A stretch of 64,000 bases of DNA from Posidonia oceanica (taxonomy: Eukaryota > Streptophyta > Magnoliopsida > Alismatales > Posidoniaceae), in assembly GCA_037176725.1 (NCBI GenBank), contig JAZBRS010000075.1, positions 79,300,001 to 79,364,000 on the forward strand. Direction: 5' to 3'. Below the pieces are notes generated by a model. That model was not told where the DNA came from. It saw only the letters and a program-made list of their open reading frames with translations, and made no database searches. Below are positions 54,903-64,000 of the stretch, piece by piece. The position numbers and the translations under genes are program-made. The first letter of the stretch is position 1, and each line of letters starts with the position of its first letter.

Positions 54903-55836
54903 TATCCTTTTCGACTCCCTTGGGTCTTCCCCTAAGCACGTCAAGTTTTTATTTTCGACTCCCTCGGGTCTTCTCCTAGGCACATCAAGTTTTTATTTTT
55001 CGACTCCCTTGGGTCTTCCCCTAGGCACGTCAAGTTTTTATTTTCGACTCCCTCAGGTCTTCCCCTAGGCACGTCAAGTTTTTATTTTTGACTCCCTCTA
55101 GTCTTCCCCTAGGCACGTCAAGTTTTTATTTTTTGACTCTCTTGGGTCTTCCCCTAGGCACGTCAAGTTTTTATTTTCGACTCCCTCGGGTCTTCCCATA
55201 GCCACGTCAAGTTTTATTTTCGACTCCCTCGGGTCTTCCCCTAAGCACGCCAAGTTTTTATTTTCAACTCCCTCGGGTTTTCCCCTAGGCACGTCAAGTT
55301 TTTATTTTCGACTCCCTCAGGTCTTCTCCTAGGCACGTCAAGTTTTTATTTTCGACTCCCTCGGGTCTTTCCCTAGCCACGTCAAGTTTTATTTTCGACT
55401 CCCTTGGGTCTTCCCCTAGGCACGTCAAGTTGTTATTTTCGACTCCCTCGGGTCTTCCCTTAGGCACGTCAAGTTTTTATTTTCGACTCCCTCGGGTCTT
55501 CCCCTAGGCACGTCATGCTGTTATTTCCAACTCCCTTGGGTCTTTCCCAAGGCACGTCAACTTTTTATTTTCAACTCCCTCGGGTCATCTCCGAGGCACG
55601 TCAAGTTTTTATTTTCGACTCCCTCGGGTCTACCCCTAGGCACGTCAAGTTTTTATTTTCGACTCCCTCGGGTCTTCCTTAGGCACGTCAAGTTGTTATT
55701 TTCGACTCCCACGGGTCTTCTCCTAGGTACGTCATGTTTTTATTTTCGACTCATTTGGGTCTTCCCCTAGGCATGCCATGTTATTATTTCAACTCCCTTG
55801 GGTCTTCCCCTAAGCATGTCGGGTTTTTTAGTTCCG
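54903..55836. repeat. 44-bp minisatellite in the TatC 3' region
   Basis: About 21 copies of cgactccctcgggtcttccc + ctaggcacgtcaagtttttatttt. The unit includes GGG-TCTT-CCC and the palindrome CCTAGG. One unit of the neighbouring 34-bp repeat lies on its left (54860-54900), so this array grew inside or beside that one. No protein coding. Confidence 0.9.
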
Positions 55837-55845
55837 CCTCCCTTG

Positions 55846-56395
55846 GGTAATCCCCTCGACAAATAAAGCGAAGATCCCCGGAGCACAACCAGGATAACAA
55901 AGCAAACCAATCAAGGAAACATCCCCGGAGCATAACCGGAACACCAAAGCAAAGATCCATGGAGCATAACCGGGACACCAAAGTAAAGATCCCCGGAGCA
56001 CAACCGGGATAACAAAGCAAATCAATCAAGGAAAGATCCTCGGAGCATAACCGAGACACCAAAGCAAAGAACCCTGGAGCATAACCGGGACACCAAAGCA
56101 AAGATCCCCGGAGCATAACCAGCACACCAAAGCAAAGATCCCCGGAGCACAACCGGGATAACAAAGCAAACCAATCAAGGAAAGATCCCCGGAGCATAAC
56201 CGGGACACCAAAGCAAAGATCCCCAGAGCATAACCGGACAAACAAAGCAAGCCCCGGAGCACAATCGGACAAATAAAGCAAGCCCCGGAGCACAACCAGA
56301 CAAACAAAGCAAACCCCGGAGCACAACCAGACAAACAAAGCAAAATCAATCAGCACAAAGATCCCCGGAGCAAAATCGGGTCAACAAAGCAAAAC
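55846..56395. repeat. 34-bp minisatellite in the TatC 3' region
   Basis: About 15 copies of gatccccggagcataacc + gggacaccaaagcaaa, with some units lengthened ('aaccaatcaagga'). Each carries the inverted repeat CCCGG-N7-CCGGG. The unit length is 34 bp, as in the unrelated TatB minisatellite. The 190-codon minus frame through it is repeat-derived. Confidence 0.88.
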
Positions 56396-56806
56396 CAACG
56401 GTATTAGTGAACCCCCTGTTCACTAACTCCCAGGTTAGAAGATGATGGTCCTCATCGAGAATGTAGGCAGCATTCGATGAAAGGACACTTGATTCTGACG
56501 AATAATGCCAACGGTATCGATGGACTTATCGTTCATTGATTCTGGGTCACGAGATGACAGTCTCGGTCGAGAATGTAGGCAACATTCGATGAAACGTGAC
56601 GAATAGAGCCAACGTGGTCGGCAGAGAAGAGATCATTTTCCCTTTTGCCTGGGAGCATCATGGGCCACTCGCTTACCAACCCGCGTATAATGAGACGACG
56701 GTCCCCTGGGTCACAGCAGGCATTGGATTTCATATAGGACCCCCAGGTAGCGCCACACGGGGGTATCGTCTTGCCTAGTAGATAACTTCATGCCGAAGCC
56801 ATCTTC
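56396..56806 (+). other. TatC pre-PPT region with a tandem duplication
   Basis: '(aac)ggtat(t)...gttca(c/t)t...tcgagaatgtaggca(g/a)cattcgatgaaa' occurs twice (about 56398-56495 and 56510-56600). The remainder is unique and has no gene. Confidence 0.5.
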
Positions 56807-56820
56807 AAGGAGGGGCAATC
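56807..56820 (+). other. Polypurine tract of TatC
   Basis: AAGGAGGGGCAATC immediately precedes the 3' LTR start TGTAGATACCCCG. The position and G/A content are as expected for plus-strand priming. Confidence 0.8.
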
Positions 56821-58234
56821 TGTAGATACCCCGTTTTAGCACTCCCTTCATGTTAGGATAGTCTCTTGCATTAGGTCGCTTTTAGAGGCTCTCCACCCAT
56901 TTCTGAATCTCACTTGAGCCAAATGTTCCACTCAAGTCCAAAATGCTATACCTTTCTAAACCCCATATGTTGGCAACCTGAGTATTCTTCACGTCCTAAC
57001 CAAATTTGGAAGTCAAACTGATTAAGGATGTTATCCGCTGGATTCTCAGCGTACAACTTTGGCCGCTGGTTTTCCAGCAGCTAACATTGGCCGCTGGCTT
57101 TCCAGCGTCTAACGTGGCAACCTAGTCAGCCAAAGCTTTCCTTATTTGGCCTAATCCAGAAATCATGTTTTTACCTTCTTTGGAACCTGTTGACCGGTCA
57201 AAGCCATCAAAGCCGAGTTTAATCGCACTTAAAGACTCCTTAATTGTAGAATCTTCTCTGATCCTAGCGGCTATGCCTCGGAGGTCGTTATACGTGAGTT
57301 CTCTCGCTTATAACGTTATACACTGGTTTTCCAGCGTTTAACACTTCTGAAATAGGAAACTCTGCTGACTTGACATTTGTATCCTTTTTTGTTCCTCCCT
57401 TACTTCTATAAAAGCAAGGGTACCCCTACAGTGTTTAAGGCCGGAATTTTGGGAGAGAAAAGAAGCTAAGAAACTTTTGGAACTCACATGCTCTTGAGAT
57501 TAAAAATCTTAGAGAAGTGAGTTCCTCAAGAATTGAAAAGAGAAGAGAGTTTTTGAAAGAAGGAGAGTCTTAGAAAAAGCTTAAGGATCATTTTGTCGTT
57601 GTTGGTTTCATACCAGCACGGTTTGCACCTTGTGCATAGACAAAGGAGACTCTATTTCATTCATTTCCTTTTTATTTTTCTGATATTGCATGTTTAATTC
57701 CATAGTATATTCAAACATTTTTATTTCAAGTTCATATACTTTTAACTAGGCATACATCTCTTTCATTTGCAACCGGGGGAATCAAACCCCTCGGGTACGT
57801 ATCTCACTACGTTTTCTTTACTTTCATTTCTACTAACGCTAGATAGATTACTACACATATTGATCCATTTTTATATTGTCTTGTTTGTTTTGCTTTGCTA
57901 ACGTTTGTCATACAAGGAGGAAGAAGGAAGATAGAGCTTACCAAGCACGGGCACCCTTGGGCAATGCTGGCGTTGTCCCAAGGTAGCTGAACCCGCAACC
58001 ACACTACATCTCCCCAAAGGCGTCTCGAGGGTCGGCGAAAGCGAACCGAGAGTGGCGATCACACTGATTCCATCACACGTGAAGTGACGGAGTCGGATAC
58101 AAAGAAGGGGGATCTCGAGAAAGAGAAGATAGAGCGAGCAAAGGAGGGAGCCAAAAGAAGCCTTCTTCTTCCCTAAACCTCCCATCCATCCTTCATCTTC
58201 TTCACCTCACCTTCACAAAAACCCCATATCTACA
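56821..58234 (+). mobile_element. TatC 3' LTR (1414 bp)
   Basis: Complete TG...CA LTR matching the split 5' LTR. Dyad clusters lie at 57030-57116 and about 57285-57343, and a TATA box at about 57408-57414. In cluster a the first dyad is intact here (GTTATCCGC-tggattctca-GCGTACAAC), whereas in the 5' LTR its right arm has decayed. Confidence 0.94.
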
Positions 58235-58239
58235 CCCAG
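58235..58239. other. Target-site duplication of TatC, right copy (CCCAG)
   Basis: Equal to 8995-8999. TatB sequence resumes at 58240. Confidence 0.95.
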
Positions 58240-59334
58240 CATGCATATCTTGTTATCAAATTTTTTTTGTTCACATGATCTCCACTCTTTTGGATATGCA
58301 TGTCTTCGCCCTCTTGAGGTAGCGGTCCCTGGTGAGAAGTTAAGAGTTTGGCTGGTCGGCATACACCTTCAGCCTCTGTTGTGTATACAGGCAGCCTCTG
58401 CCTATGCTCTGCTCTGCTTTGGTCCTCTCCATGTCTGGTGGACTATCTTGATAAGGTGGATCTCGCTTCTAGGAGTTTTGAACTCAGCGAGATGTTCAGT
58501 TTTACTCTTAGTCTTACTTGGTAGCCACAAGCAAGAAATGGCGCTGCTCGGGTGGAACCTGCCTGAGATTGTCGATGCTTGACATCCTCTTGACGCCGCT
58601 TGTTGTCCAAAATCAGGTTTTCTGATTATAAAAATTTTCTGGTTGTTTTTTTTTGTATTTTAGAAAGGGAGCAAGCATGTTTTTTGGGTTTTTCCATGTG
58701 TTTTTTATTTTTATGATTTTTCAGTTTAAAGAAAACACAAAAAGGGAAAACCAGCGGAAAGGAAAGCATGTTTTTGTTGCTTTTTGATTTTCTTGATTTT
58801 TTGATGTTTTTGTCTCTTGCAAGAAATGATATGTACATGCAGGAAATGAAAAAATGCATGTTTTTGGATTTTGACAGATTTTATAATTTTTATAGTTTTT
58901 TTATAATGCTAGAAAACATGAAAACGAACAAACCGGAAAAAAGAATGACAATGCATGCAAAAAGAAAAAAAGGCAAGGTAAGAGGTACTTACCTACCAGC
59001 AACCTCAGGATGGAGGTGCTGAACTCGCTCCCGCGTCGCTGGCACTGCTCCGGTGTGTCTGGCCACGTACTCCCGTATCCTTGCATAAACGTTCTGATTG
59101 ACCCAAGGAAACGAGAAGCTCAAGATGTGGGACAGCAAAGGGGGCTAGAGCTGAAGTCAAGCCGAAGGGATCAAGAGGATCCATCAGGGGGAAAAGGAGT
59201 TAGCACGGACAAGAGGGGAGGGATCGGTCCCAGAGGTCCCCTCATCCCGAGAGGTCGCGCACCCGGAAGGGGGGAAGACGGATGGCTCAGGTTGAGCTGG
59301 TGGTGCCGAGAGTGCTAAATCTGCTTCCCGCGCC
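58240..59334 (-). other. TatB internal sequence between TatC and the solo LTR
   Basis: It continues the TatB sequence ending at 8999. Bases 58620-58990 are T- and A-rich low complexity. Bases 59020-59334 continue gag-type Pro/Leu-rich sequence on the minus strand into the solo LTR junction. No RT, RNase H or integrase motif is present, which supports loss of pol. Confidence 0.5.
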
Positions 59335-60717
59335 TGTGGATATGGGGTTTTGTGGAGCGAGGAGATGAAGATGAAGGTGATGGGAGGTTTTGTGGGAAGA
59401 AGAAGGCTTCTTTTCGCCTCCCTCTTTTGCTCGCTCTATCTTCTCTTTCTCGAGGTTCCCCTTCTTTGTATCCGACTCCGTCACTCCACGTGTGATGGAA
59501 TCGATGTGATCGCCACTCTTGGTTTGCTTTCGCTGGCCCTCGAGACGTCTTTGGGGAGATGTAGTGTGGTTGCGGGTTCAGCTACCTTCGGACAACGCCA
59601 GCATTGCCCAAGGGTGCCCGTGCTTGGTAAGCTCCTTCTTCCTTCTTCCTCCTTGTATGACAAACGTTAGCAAAGCAAAACAAACAAGACAATATAAAAA
59701 TGGATCAATATGTGTAGTAATCTATCCAGAGTTAGTAGAAATGAAAGTAAAGAAAACGTAGTGAGATACGTACCCGAGGGGTTTGATCCCCCTGGTTGCA
59801 AAGGAAAGAGATGTATGCCTAATTAAAAGTATATGAACTTGAAATAAAAATGCTTGATTATACTACGGAATTAAACATGCAATATCAGAAATAAAAAGGA
59901 AATGAATAAAATAGAGTCTCCTCTGTCTATGCACAAGGTGCAAACTGTGTTGGCATGAAGCCCACAACAACAAAAGGATCCTCAAGCTTTTCTAAGACCC
60001 TCCTTCTTTCAAAAACTCTCTTCTCTCTTTCAATTCTTAAGGACCTCACTTCTCTAAGATTTTTGATCTCAAGAGTAAGTGAGTTCCAAAAGTTTCTTCA
60101 CCTCTTTTCTCTCTCAAAATTCCGGCCTTTAACTCAGTAGGGGTACCCCTTCTTTTATAGAAGTAAGGGAGGAACAAAAAAGAACACAAATGCCAAGTCA
60201 GCAGAGTTTCCTATTTCAGAAGTGTTATACGCTGGAAAAGCAACGTATAACGTTATAAGCGAGAGAACTCGCGTATAACGACCTTCGAGGCATAACTGCC
60301 AGGATCAGAGAAGATTCTCCAATTAAGGAGTCTTTAAGTGCGATTAAACTCGACTTTAATGGCTTTGACCGGTCAACAGGTTCCAAAGAAGGCAAAAACA
60401 TGATTTCTGGATTAGGCCAAATAAGGAAAGCTTCGGCTGACTAGGTTGCCACGTTGAACGTTGGAAAGCCAGCGGCCAACATTGTACACTGAGAATCCAG
60501 CGGACAACACCCTTAATCAGTTTGACTTCCAATTTTGATCAGGACGTGAAGAACACTCAGGTTACCAACATTTGGGGCTTAGAAAGGTATAGCATTTTGG
60601 ACTTGAGAGAAACATTTGGCTCAAGTGAGATTCAGCAATGGGTGGAGGGCCTCTAAAAGCGACCTAATGCAAGAGACTATCCAAACATGAAGGGAGTGCC
60701 AAAACGGGGTATCTACA
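59335..60717 (-). mobile_element. Solo LTR of the TatC family
   Basis: It begins TGTGGATATGGGG and ends GGGGTATCTACA (the reverse complement of the TatC LTR), is 1383 bp long and is flanked by the perfect duplication GCGCC (59330-59334 and 60718-60722). With no internal sequence it is the product of LTR-LTR recombination. Both dyad clusters (60217-60300 and 60455-60512) and the TATA region are kept. It interrupts TatB gag. Confidence 0.93.
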
Positions 60718-61978
60718 GCGCCCAGATGCCGCTGAGCCCAAAATCAGATCAATCCCGGATGATGTCCCGGAAAAAGTGGCAGTTGTCAGTCGAATGCCCG
60801 ACAGCCCGATGATAACCGCAGAACGCGTCCTCGTCATACCAACTTGGAAGTGAGTCCGGTGCTGGACGAATTTTCTGCAGCCTCAGGAACGGTGCAACCG
60901 AAGGGAAGATGTCACTCAGCGGGTTGGCTGGCGGAGTGTAGTCGCTCTCGGTGCGACGACCTCGTCTTTCCTTAGGTTGCGATCTCGGTCAAGCCGGTGC
61001 AACATGGTGCACAAGCTTGACGGGAGGAGGATCAGGAGAGGGCACAAGAGGGGGGCAGGAAGCGAAGCCCCCCCCCAGAGCACGATAGGAGGAGGCTTCA
61101 CAAGAAGGGGAGGCAATGCAGGAGTGGGGATCTCAATCGCTCCGGCGTCAATGAGATCTCGAAGCACATTCTGTAAGGTGAAGCACCTATTGGTTGAATG
61201 CCCGACAGATCGATGAAACACGCAGAACAGGTGCGACTTGAACCTCGGCAGAAGGAGGTCTAGTGGTGGGCGAACCTTAGGGAGTGTCAAAAGATGGGCA
61301 ACCTTGGCGATGAGAGAGCTGAGTGATTGGCCTAAGGGAGTGAAGTCGGGAGCTCGGCGTCGAGCGCGCTTCACCTCCTACTGCGACTTCCGAGGAGTAA
61401 GACGCACAAAAGGCGCAGGGCAGCCAAGGGGCACGACTGGAGCAGGAACAAGAAGTGCAGGACATGGGGTTGCAACAGTAGAAAGCTGACTCTGCAAGGC
61501 TTGAGCTAGGGCCTGCATTTCTTAAGCCAACTAGGAGAAGGATTCAACTTTGGGGGATAAGGTGGCTAAGGTAATGGGCCTAGAGAACATGGGGGGTCCC
61601 AACGAGGGTTCTACTAGGTTAGGAAGGGGGAACTCAATAGAAGAACCTGAAGGGAAAAGGGAACATGCCTCGGCACAAGGGCCAGGAGACAAATACAAAA
61701 GTGATTTAAAATGAAGGTCCAAGGGGGGCACAACTGGCGAAGGGTGTGGCGGCGCCACAAACAGAGGGGATGTCAGTGCCGAGAGAAAACTGGGGCAGAC
61801 CCTGTGCCTCGGCATGAGGTGCCACAGGTAGAGAGAAGGCAGAAGTAGCTGGATCAAGGAGCGCTCCCGGAGGAGGTGCCTGGAGAAAGGGACGGATGCT
61901 GGCCAGAAGAAAAGGGAAAGACTAACTATCAACCTTAGAATCCGCGGGAGGCGACGAACCAAAGGATGGATCCCCCAT
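60718..61978 (-). pseudogene. TatB gag remnant with two knuckle modules
   Basis: A plausible start is ATG 61978 (MGDPSFGSSPPADS). The product is Pro/Leu-rich and lacks the capsid-type core seen in TatA and TatC gag. Two similar modules follow: at about 61210-61130 CVFH-x3-GH-x4-C (RSVGHSTNRC) with LRDLIDAGAIEI, and at about 60825-60770 CGYH-x3-GH-x4-C (RAVGHSTDNC) with RDIIRD. Each is preceded by a LxxLxKxRPxxD-like segment, so the module is duplicated. Stops occur near 61921, 61530, 61375 and 60760, and the solo LTR splits the end. Confidence 0.7.
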
Positions 61979-63567
61979 GGCAATGGAGAGTATCCGGACA
62001 GGCAGAACAGGGAATAGGACAGTCAGAAACTGTATGCAAGGATGGGGAGCTGATGCAACCCAAAGACGTGTAACCAGGTGCGACTCGAGACCTGCGAAAA
62101 CAAACAAAGTAATTAGATAGCTGCAAAGTTATTTAGTTGTGGCATGAATGACACGTGCAAATAAATGCCCTAGTATGCGCTCTCTCACCATGCATGTCCT
62201 GAGTAGGCGGCCTACTCTAACTCACTCATAGGTATGGGTTTTATTGACTCCAGGTCAAAAAAAGTAGGTCCCCGTTCTAAATCCTAACCAAAGCTCAGGC
62301 AGTGAACGGGTGGTGCGTTTGGAGCCTCGACCCTCTCAAAGCATGGGTTGTACCCTCGACTAACACCGACATGACCCCTGATAAGGGGGGACAGACCGAC
62401 CAGCTTGCCCCGTGCCAAAGCGACAGAACAAGAGACCAGGACTGTCCTTCTCAGACTAAGTGGGTGGACTCAGGGTTGAGAAGATGCATACTTTCTAGTA
62501 TGATCAACCATGCCATATGCATTAAAGTATTTTACTTGCGTTTTATTTAACCAAGGGGGAAAATTGCAAGTTTAGTTCTAGTTGTGCTTAAGATTTAAAA
62601 GTTTGGCTTTATTGTTGCTTTTAAATTAAGCCAAAGGGGAGCAAACAAGTTTCTAATAATCTAAGCATGGCAAAAGCATAAAGGGGAAAGAAATAGGGTC
62701 GCAGCATGCAAGCAATCATAGAACAAGGCAAAACCAACACGACAAGCAAAAATTAAAAAAAATCGAAGTAATATGCGAATGTTCAATTGGTGGTACACAT
62801 GCACTCATGCAAATGTGTGCTCTTTAGCATGCTCTCTCTCACCAATCTAGTGTGTCCTAGTAGGTTATCTACTTCGAACTCCCACAAGTGTACCGGTCGC
62901 CGACTCGAGTAGAAAGTAAGGCTCCCGTCTAGACCCTGCCCAAAGCTCAAGTATAACGGGTGGTGCATTAGTAGCCTTGACCCTACCGAAGCATGGACTG
63001 TACCCTCTACTAGCACCGACACGACCCCTGTCTAGGGGGACAGACCGACCAGCTCGCCTTGTGCCAAAGCAACCGAACGAAAGACCAAGACTGTCCTTCT
63101 CATACTAATAAGTGGACTCAGGGATGAGAAGATGCATGCCCTATATGATGATTCATGCAAATGATTAAAGTTTTTTATCTTGCATGTTTTATTAACTCAA
63201 AGGAGGTGAATGTGTGTTGATGTCTCTAGTTGCTCCTAGATTTGACTTTTACTTGCCGTTTTTAGTTTGCCAATGGGAGGAAACAACCAGTCTCTAATTG
63301 TCCTTAGGCCTAAAGGAAGAGGGGAAGAAAACACCCAATCATGGCAAACAAGCAACACACATCAATACAAAAGGCATGCGCATAGTATGTGTTGGTGTCA
63401 TGTAACATGATTAGTGAAAACAAAGACAATCAACACATCAAAAGTCAAATATAAGCATGGCATGTGCATAAGTGAAGTGGCATTGCATGCTTGTGTAAAA
63501 TGAAAGCAATCACGAGCAAAAGGCATGGATTAACGCGATAAATCAAGCAATCAAGGCATTCGAATGC
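61979..63567 (-). other. TatB 5' leader with duplicated block
   Basis: Bases 62160-62500 and 62815-63150 are diverged copies of one another and of the single TatA leader block at 29600-29960 (shared 'aacgggtggtgc', 'ccgacacgacccct', 'gggacagaccgaccagct', 'tgtccttctca'). The rest is A-rich with 'aagcaa(t)c' runs. No PBS is visible at its right end because the LTR junction at about 63568 is a deletion. No gene. Confidence 0.6.
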
Positions 63568-64000
63568 TAAGAACTGGCAGCTCAGGCAGTTCAGACAACG
63601 GAATTTGGTGCCAAATCCCGTGCCAAGGACGATGCAAAATAGGAAAGTAAATGCATAAAATTAAAGAGTCTACATCCATGAGTAAAAACAGCTATTAAGC
63701 AAGAAAAACGATGGCCGAAGTTGAAAGATATCCTGGCCCAAAGTTCGGCCGAGGAACTACTCGAAAACCAATCGAGTTGCCTCTGGAATGGGCGACTGAC
63801 CTGGCAGTTCCTTTGCTGGCCTTTGACGGTCAATTCCTCCTCACTGACGGTGCTAAAAAATCATGTGAGGTTCGGGGAAGCACGATGGCATTCCCACGAA
63901 CACAACCACACTCTCAGTGTGGAAAATGGTTGGGTGGATTGCTCCACCCATCCCCTCCCCTTTCGGCCGCCTTCCTTGATGGGTTCCGGCCATTTGGGTG
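63568..64000 (-). mobile_element. TatB 5' LTR, internally truncated and cut by the window end
   Basis: It matches 3990-4430 from 'agaactggcagctcagg' onward. The LTR part corresponding to about 3000-3989, the PBS and the R/U5 block are missing, with 'agaactggcagctcag' at the junction. One B-type dyad remains (GTTGC-N11-GCGAC near 63776-63796). It continues beyond 64000. Confidence 0.75.

Larger units (their letters stand above)
9000..58234 (+). mobile_element. TatC: Tat-lineage LTR retrotransposon carrying antisense PMD genes
   Basis: The target duplication CCCAG is perfect (8995-8999 and 58235-58239). The LTRs are TG...CA: 9000-9792 plus 35247-35867 on the left (split by TatA) and 56821-58234 on the right, both 1414 bp. 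The order is LTR, PBS (35871), leader, gag, two protease domains, G-patch, RT, RNase H, archaeal RNase H, integrase (ends 45765), antisense gene cassette, two minisatellites, PPT (56807-56820) and LTR. Without TatA it is about 23.8 kb. All pol parts are damaged. Two RNase H domains and the G-patch place it in the Tat lineage. Confidence 0.95.
3000..64000 (-). mobile_element. TatB: outermost, oldest Tat-lineage LTR retrotransposon, pol-less and incomplete in window
   Basis: On the minus strand the order is: broken 5' LTR (63568 onward), leader, gag remnant (61978-60718), short internal region (59334-58240 continuing at 8999-8013), 34-bp minisatellite, polypurine tract (5372-5386) and 3' LTR (about 3000-5371). 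TatC is inserted at 8999/58235 and a solo LTR at 59335-60717. Once these are removed, only about 2 kb separates gag from the minisatellite, and it contains no protease, RT, RNase H or integrase. TatB is therefore a non-autonomous derivative or lost pol by deletion. Its leader, PPT neighbourhood and 3' hairpin match TatA, so the two are relatives. The left border is not resolved and the right border lies outside the window. Confidence 0.75.

Overview
This window is intergenic DNA from a large, repeat-rich plant genome, most likely a eudicot. I found no ordinary host gene. Nearly all of it is Ty3/gypsy LTR retrotransposons of the Tat lineage (Ogre-like). The signs are two successive RNase H domains (classical, then archaeal-type), a G-patch after the protease, and in one element a primer-binding site of the Ogre tRNA-Arg type. 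The species cannot be read from the sequence.

Three elements are nested; I call them TatB, TatC and TatA. TatB is the outermost and oldest. It lies on the minus strand, has one LTR at about 3000-5371 and a broken one from 63568 to past the window end, and keeps only a leader, a damaged gag and a 34-bp minisatellite, with no pol. TatC (plus strand, 9000-58234, target duplication CCCAG) sits inside TatB. TatA (minus strand, 9793-35241, target duplication CATGC) sits inside the 5' LTR of TatC. A solo LTR of the TatC family (59335-60717, duplication GCGCC) cuts TatB gag. Removing TatA leaves a TatC 5' LTR of 1414 bp, exactly the length of its 3' LTR. The left 3 kb holds LTR pieces related to TatB in opposite orientation.

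TatA and TatC encode gag, protease, G-patch, reverse transcriptase, RNase H, archaeal-type RNase H and integrase. All are broken by stops and frameshifts, and TatC has lost the second catalytic Asp of its RT.

The unusual part is TatC between integrase and 3' LTR (45.8-56.8 kb). It carries three antisense genes with clean GT-AG introns. Genes 1 and 3 are paralogues related to plant mobile domain (PMD)/DUF7745 proteins and share an intron position. Gene 2, between them, is an eight-exon PMD protein with a coiled-coil tail. Each gene has a TATA-like box about 90-100 bp before its ATG and, upstream of that, a cluster of one dyad motif: AACGTTNNNCGC, a spacer almost always of 10 nt, then GCGNNNAACGTT. 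The same dyads lie upstream of the LTR TATA box and in the gag leader. TatB LTRs carry a different fixed dyad (GTCGC-N11-GCGAC), and the TatA LTR a third (GGCAC-N8-GTGCC). My reading, as inference, is a retrotransposon carrying its own PMD genes under one shared cis-element, perhaps a counter-silencing system comparable in logic to VANC proteins of VANDAL transposons.
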